Positions 5,828 through 6,856 of a DNA stretch of 6,856 bases are shown one piece after another. The stretch covers positions 1 to 6,856 of the forward strand of contig JAHAYB010000004.1 in the NCBI GenBank assembly GCA_018384835.1, given 5' to 3'. This DNA is from Comamonas sp. (GTDB taxonomy: Bacteria > Pseudomonadota > Gammaproteobacteria > Burkholderiales > Burkholderiaceae_C). Below the pieces are notes generated by a model. The model was not told where the DNA came from. It was given only the letters and a program-made list of their open reading frames with translations, and searched no databases. The translations under genes were made by a program, and so were the position numbers. Positions within the stretch are counted from its first letter, which is position 1. Each line of letters starts with the position of its first letter.

Positions 5828-6706
5828 TTACTTACGCAATTTTGCTTGTTGATAGAGGGGAAGCACTTTAGGGATGGTTTGCTCCATCGTGCGAATGCGC
5901 ACTTCATCAGCCGGGTGGGTGCTCATGAAGGCCGCGCCTTGAGCGCCGCCGCTGGCCGCCTGCATTTTCTTCCATAGATTGGGCGCGTTGCGCGGGTCGT
6001 AGCCAGCGCGTGCCATCAGCTCTAGGCCGATGATGTCAGATTCCAGCTCCATATTGCGCGAGTTGGGCAGGTGAACCAGCATTTGCGAGCCGACGTTCAC
6101 AAAATCGCCACCAATGCCGGTGGTGGCGGCCACAGTGCCAGAAATCAAGCCCGAGACCATTTGCTGCGAGGCTTTCTCGCGCGAGTGCTCGCGCAGGGCG
6201 TGGGCGATTTCGTGCCCCATGATGGCCGCTAGCTCATCATCCGTGAGTTTGAGGCGCTCCACAATGCCGGTATAGACCCCAATTTTGCCGCCGGGGGCGC
6301 AAAAGGCGTTGATGTCATCGGACTGAAAAACATGAATCTCCCACTGCCAAGCGCGAGCGTCGGCGCGAAAAGCGCCAGTCTGCGCGATTAAGTCTTGGCC
6401 GATTTTGCGCACCCGCTGCGTCATAGCGGCGTTGGTGTTGAGCTTTTTCTTTGCGCTGGCATCCGCGACCAGTTGTTGAAAGCCCTCCGCCGCCTGCGCG
6501 TTGAGCTGCTCGCCAGAGACTAAAAGCAACTGGCTGCGTTGCAGGCCGATAGCGCCTGAATCGGTGGTGTTGGCGCAGCCGGTGAGCAAGCCTGCGCCCA
6601 AGCCGGTGGCGGCGATGGCGGCGCTCAGGCAGAGGGTGCGGGTGAGGTGGGGGAGGTATTGCAGTAGTGGTTGCAGTGATTGCAGAGGTTTAAGCATGTG
6701 AAGCAT
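5828..6706 (-). CDS. M48-family zinc metalloprotease lipoprotein (LoiP/YggG-like)
   Basis: A 292-residue envelope protease, probably anchored to the outer membrane as a lipoprotein and acting in quality control of envelope proteins. The N-terminus has a hydrophobic stretch (about 25-43) and a lipobox LLTGC with C44 as the lipidated cysteine. The catalytic domain has the zinc motif HEIAH (H165, E166, H169) in DDELAAIMGHEIAHALREHS, and the third ligand is probably E220 in the NMELESD motif (a variant of the usual ExEAD). NAFCAPGGKIGVYTGI (133-148) and STHPADEVRI (262-271) are further M48 hallmarks. There is no TPR region, so it is closer to LoiP than to BepA. The start could be ATG 6706 or ATG 6697; neither has a clear Shine-Dalgarno site. 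The signal peptide n-region is long, with three LQ pairs encoded by repeated CTGCAA. ychF follows 44 nt downstream. Confidence 0.95.
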   Translation of the reverse strand: MLHMLKPLQSLQPLLQYLPHLTRTLCLSAAIAATGLGAGLLTGCANTTDSGAIGLQRSQLLLVSGEQLNAQAAEGFQQLVADASAKKKLNTNAAMTQRVRKIGQDLIAQTGAFRADARAWQWEIHVFQSDDINAFCAPGGKIGVYTGIVERLKLTDDELAAIMGHEIAHALREHSREKASQQMVSGLISGTVAATTGIGGDFVNVGSQMLVHLPNSRNMELESDIIGLELMARAGYDPRNAPNLWKKMQAASGGAQGAAFMSTHPADEVRIRTMEQTIPKVLPLYQQAKLRK

Positions 6707-6719
6707 CTTTCATCCATTC

Positions 6720-6746
6720 GCCTGATTGGCCTGATTGGCCTGATCG
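6720..6746. repeat. 9-bp tandem repeat (GCCTGATTG)x3 upstream of the M48 gene
   Basis: Three copies of GCCTGATTG run head to tail at 6720-6728, 6729-6737 and 6738-6746; the third has one change (GCCTGATCG). They lie 14 bp from the M48 ATG at 6706, in the 79-bp divergent gap to the gene at 6786, where the protease promoter or leader should be. I see no clear promoter for the protease in this gap. Confidence 0.75.
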
Positions 6747-6771
6747 ATTTTTTGGAACAAGCCCAAGCTCC

Positions 6772-6777
6772 TACAAT
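6772..6777 (+). promoter_or_regulatory. Candidate -10 box (TACAAT) for the gene at 6786
   Basis: TACAAT ends eight bases before the ATG at 6786, so transcription would start at about the ATG itself. The -35 region at 17-bp spacing is TTTTTG (6749-6754), which is weak. The same TACAAT hexamer occurs in front of yajC. The hexamer is clear; promoter activity is inferred. Confidence 0.4.
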
Positions 6778-6785
6778 TCTCCCCC

Positions 6786-6856
6786 ATGGCGCACACTCAT
6801 TTTCAATCCCGCTCATCCCGTTCTGACTTCGCTGATTTCGATATCTGCATTCGTGG
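6786..6856 (+). CDS. N-terminal fragment of a probable FAD-dependent monooxygenase (UbiH/UbiF/COQ6 family)
   Basis: Only 23 codons plus two bases lie inside the window. The reading frame is open from the ATG to the right edge and ends SDFADFDICIRG if the last codon is Gly. FDICIRG is the first beta strand and the beginning of the GxGxxG dinucleotide-binding loop as seen in betaproteobacterial UbiH-like hydroxylases, which act in ubiquinone biosynthesis. The ATG is the first start in this frame after a TGA at 6741. No Shine-Dalgarno site precedes it (the five bases before it are C), and a TACAAT box sits just upstream, so the message may be leaderless. It is divergent from the M48 protease gene. 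The family assignment rests on a few residues and is tentative. Confidence 0.5.
   Translation, partial: MAHTHFQSRSSRSDFADFDICIR

Noticed and set aside
6720..6746. Start of a CRISPR array or attachment site
   Set aside because: Units are only 9 bp, contiguous and without spacers, and there are no cas, integrase or tRNA genes nearby.

Overview
The window looks like ordinary chromosomal housekeeping DNA from a betaproteobacterium, most likely Burkholderiales and close to Comamonadaceae. This is inferred from remembered protein signatures, not from a search. The clues are a DUF3717+DUF1289 zinc-knuckle protein, a SecF tail ending in DPNDPNAGAVV, a short YajC beginning FISSAYAQ, and an FDICIRG start typical of UbiH-like monooxygenases in that order. 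Composition is moderately GC-rich and even, and I see no insertion sequence, phage gene, CRISPR array, tRNA or rRNA.

Layout, left to right. (1) Positions 1-416, minus strand: the N-terminal 139 residues of a DUF3717/DUF1289 protein whose 3' end lies outside the window. (2) Positions 462-487: a strong intrinsic terminator pointing left. (3) Positions 522-3745, minus strand: a compact yajC-secD-secF operon (4-bp ATGA overlap, then a 15-nt gap) for the SecDF-YajC accessory complex of the Sec translocase. (4) Positions 3746-4007: a divergent control region with a TACAAT -10-like box, a run of eight G, palindromes and a 7-bp tandem repeat. (5) Positions 4008-4682, plus strand: an OmpR-family response regulator with no histidine kinase beside it. 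(6) Positions 4689-5783, minus strand: the YchF/OLA1 GTPase, converging on the regulator with only 6 bp between stop codons. (7) Positions 5828-6706, minus strand: an M48 metalloprotease lipoprotein of the LoiP/YggG type, 44 nt upstream of ychF and probably cotranscribed with it. (8) Positions 6786-6856, plus strand: the first 23 codons of a probable FAD-dependent (UbiH-family) monooxygenase, possibly leaderless.

How the genes work together: YajC, SecD and SecF form one inner-membrane complex that helps pull proteins across the membrane. The M48 lipoprotein would be one exported client that acts in envelope quality control. YchF is a cytosolic, ribosome-associated ATPase/GTPase. The response regulator is unrelated by pathway and shares only a divergent intergenic region with yajC.

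I found no convincing undescribed system. The points most worth a second look are the kinase-less response regulator, the homopolymer inside the likely yajC promoter, the possible leaderless start at 6786, and the 9-bp tandem repeats on both sides of the M48 gene.
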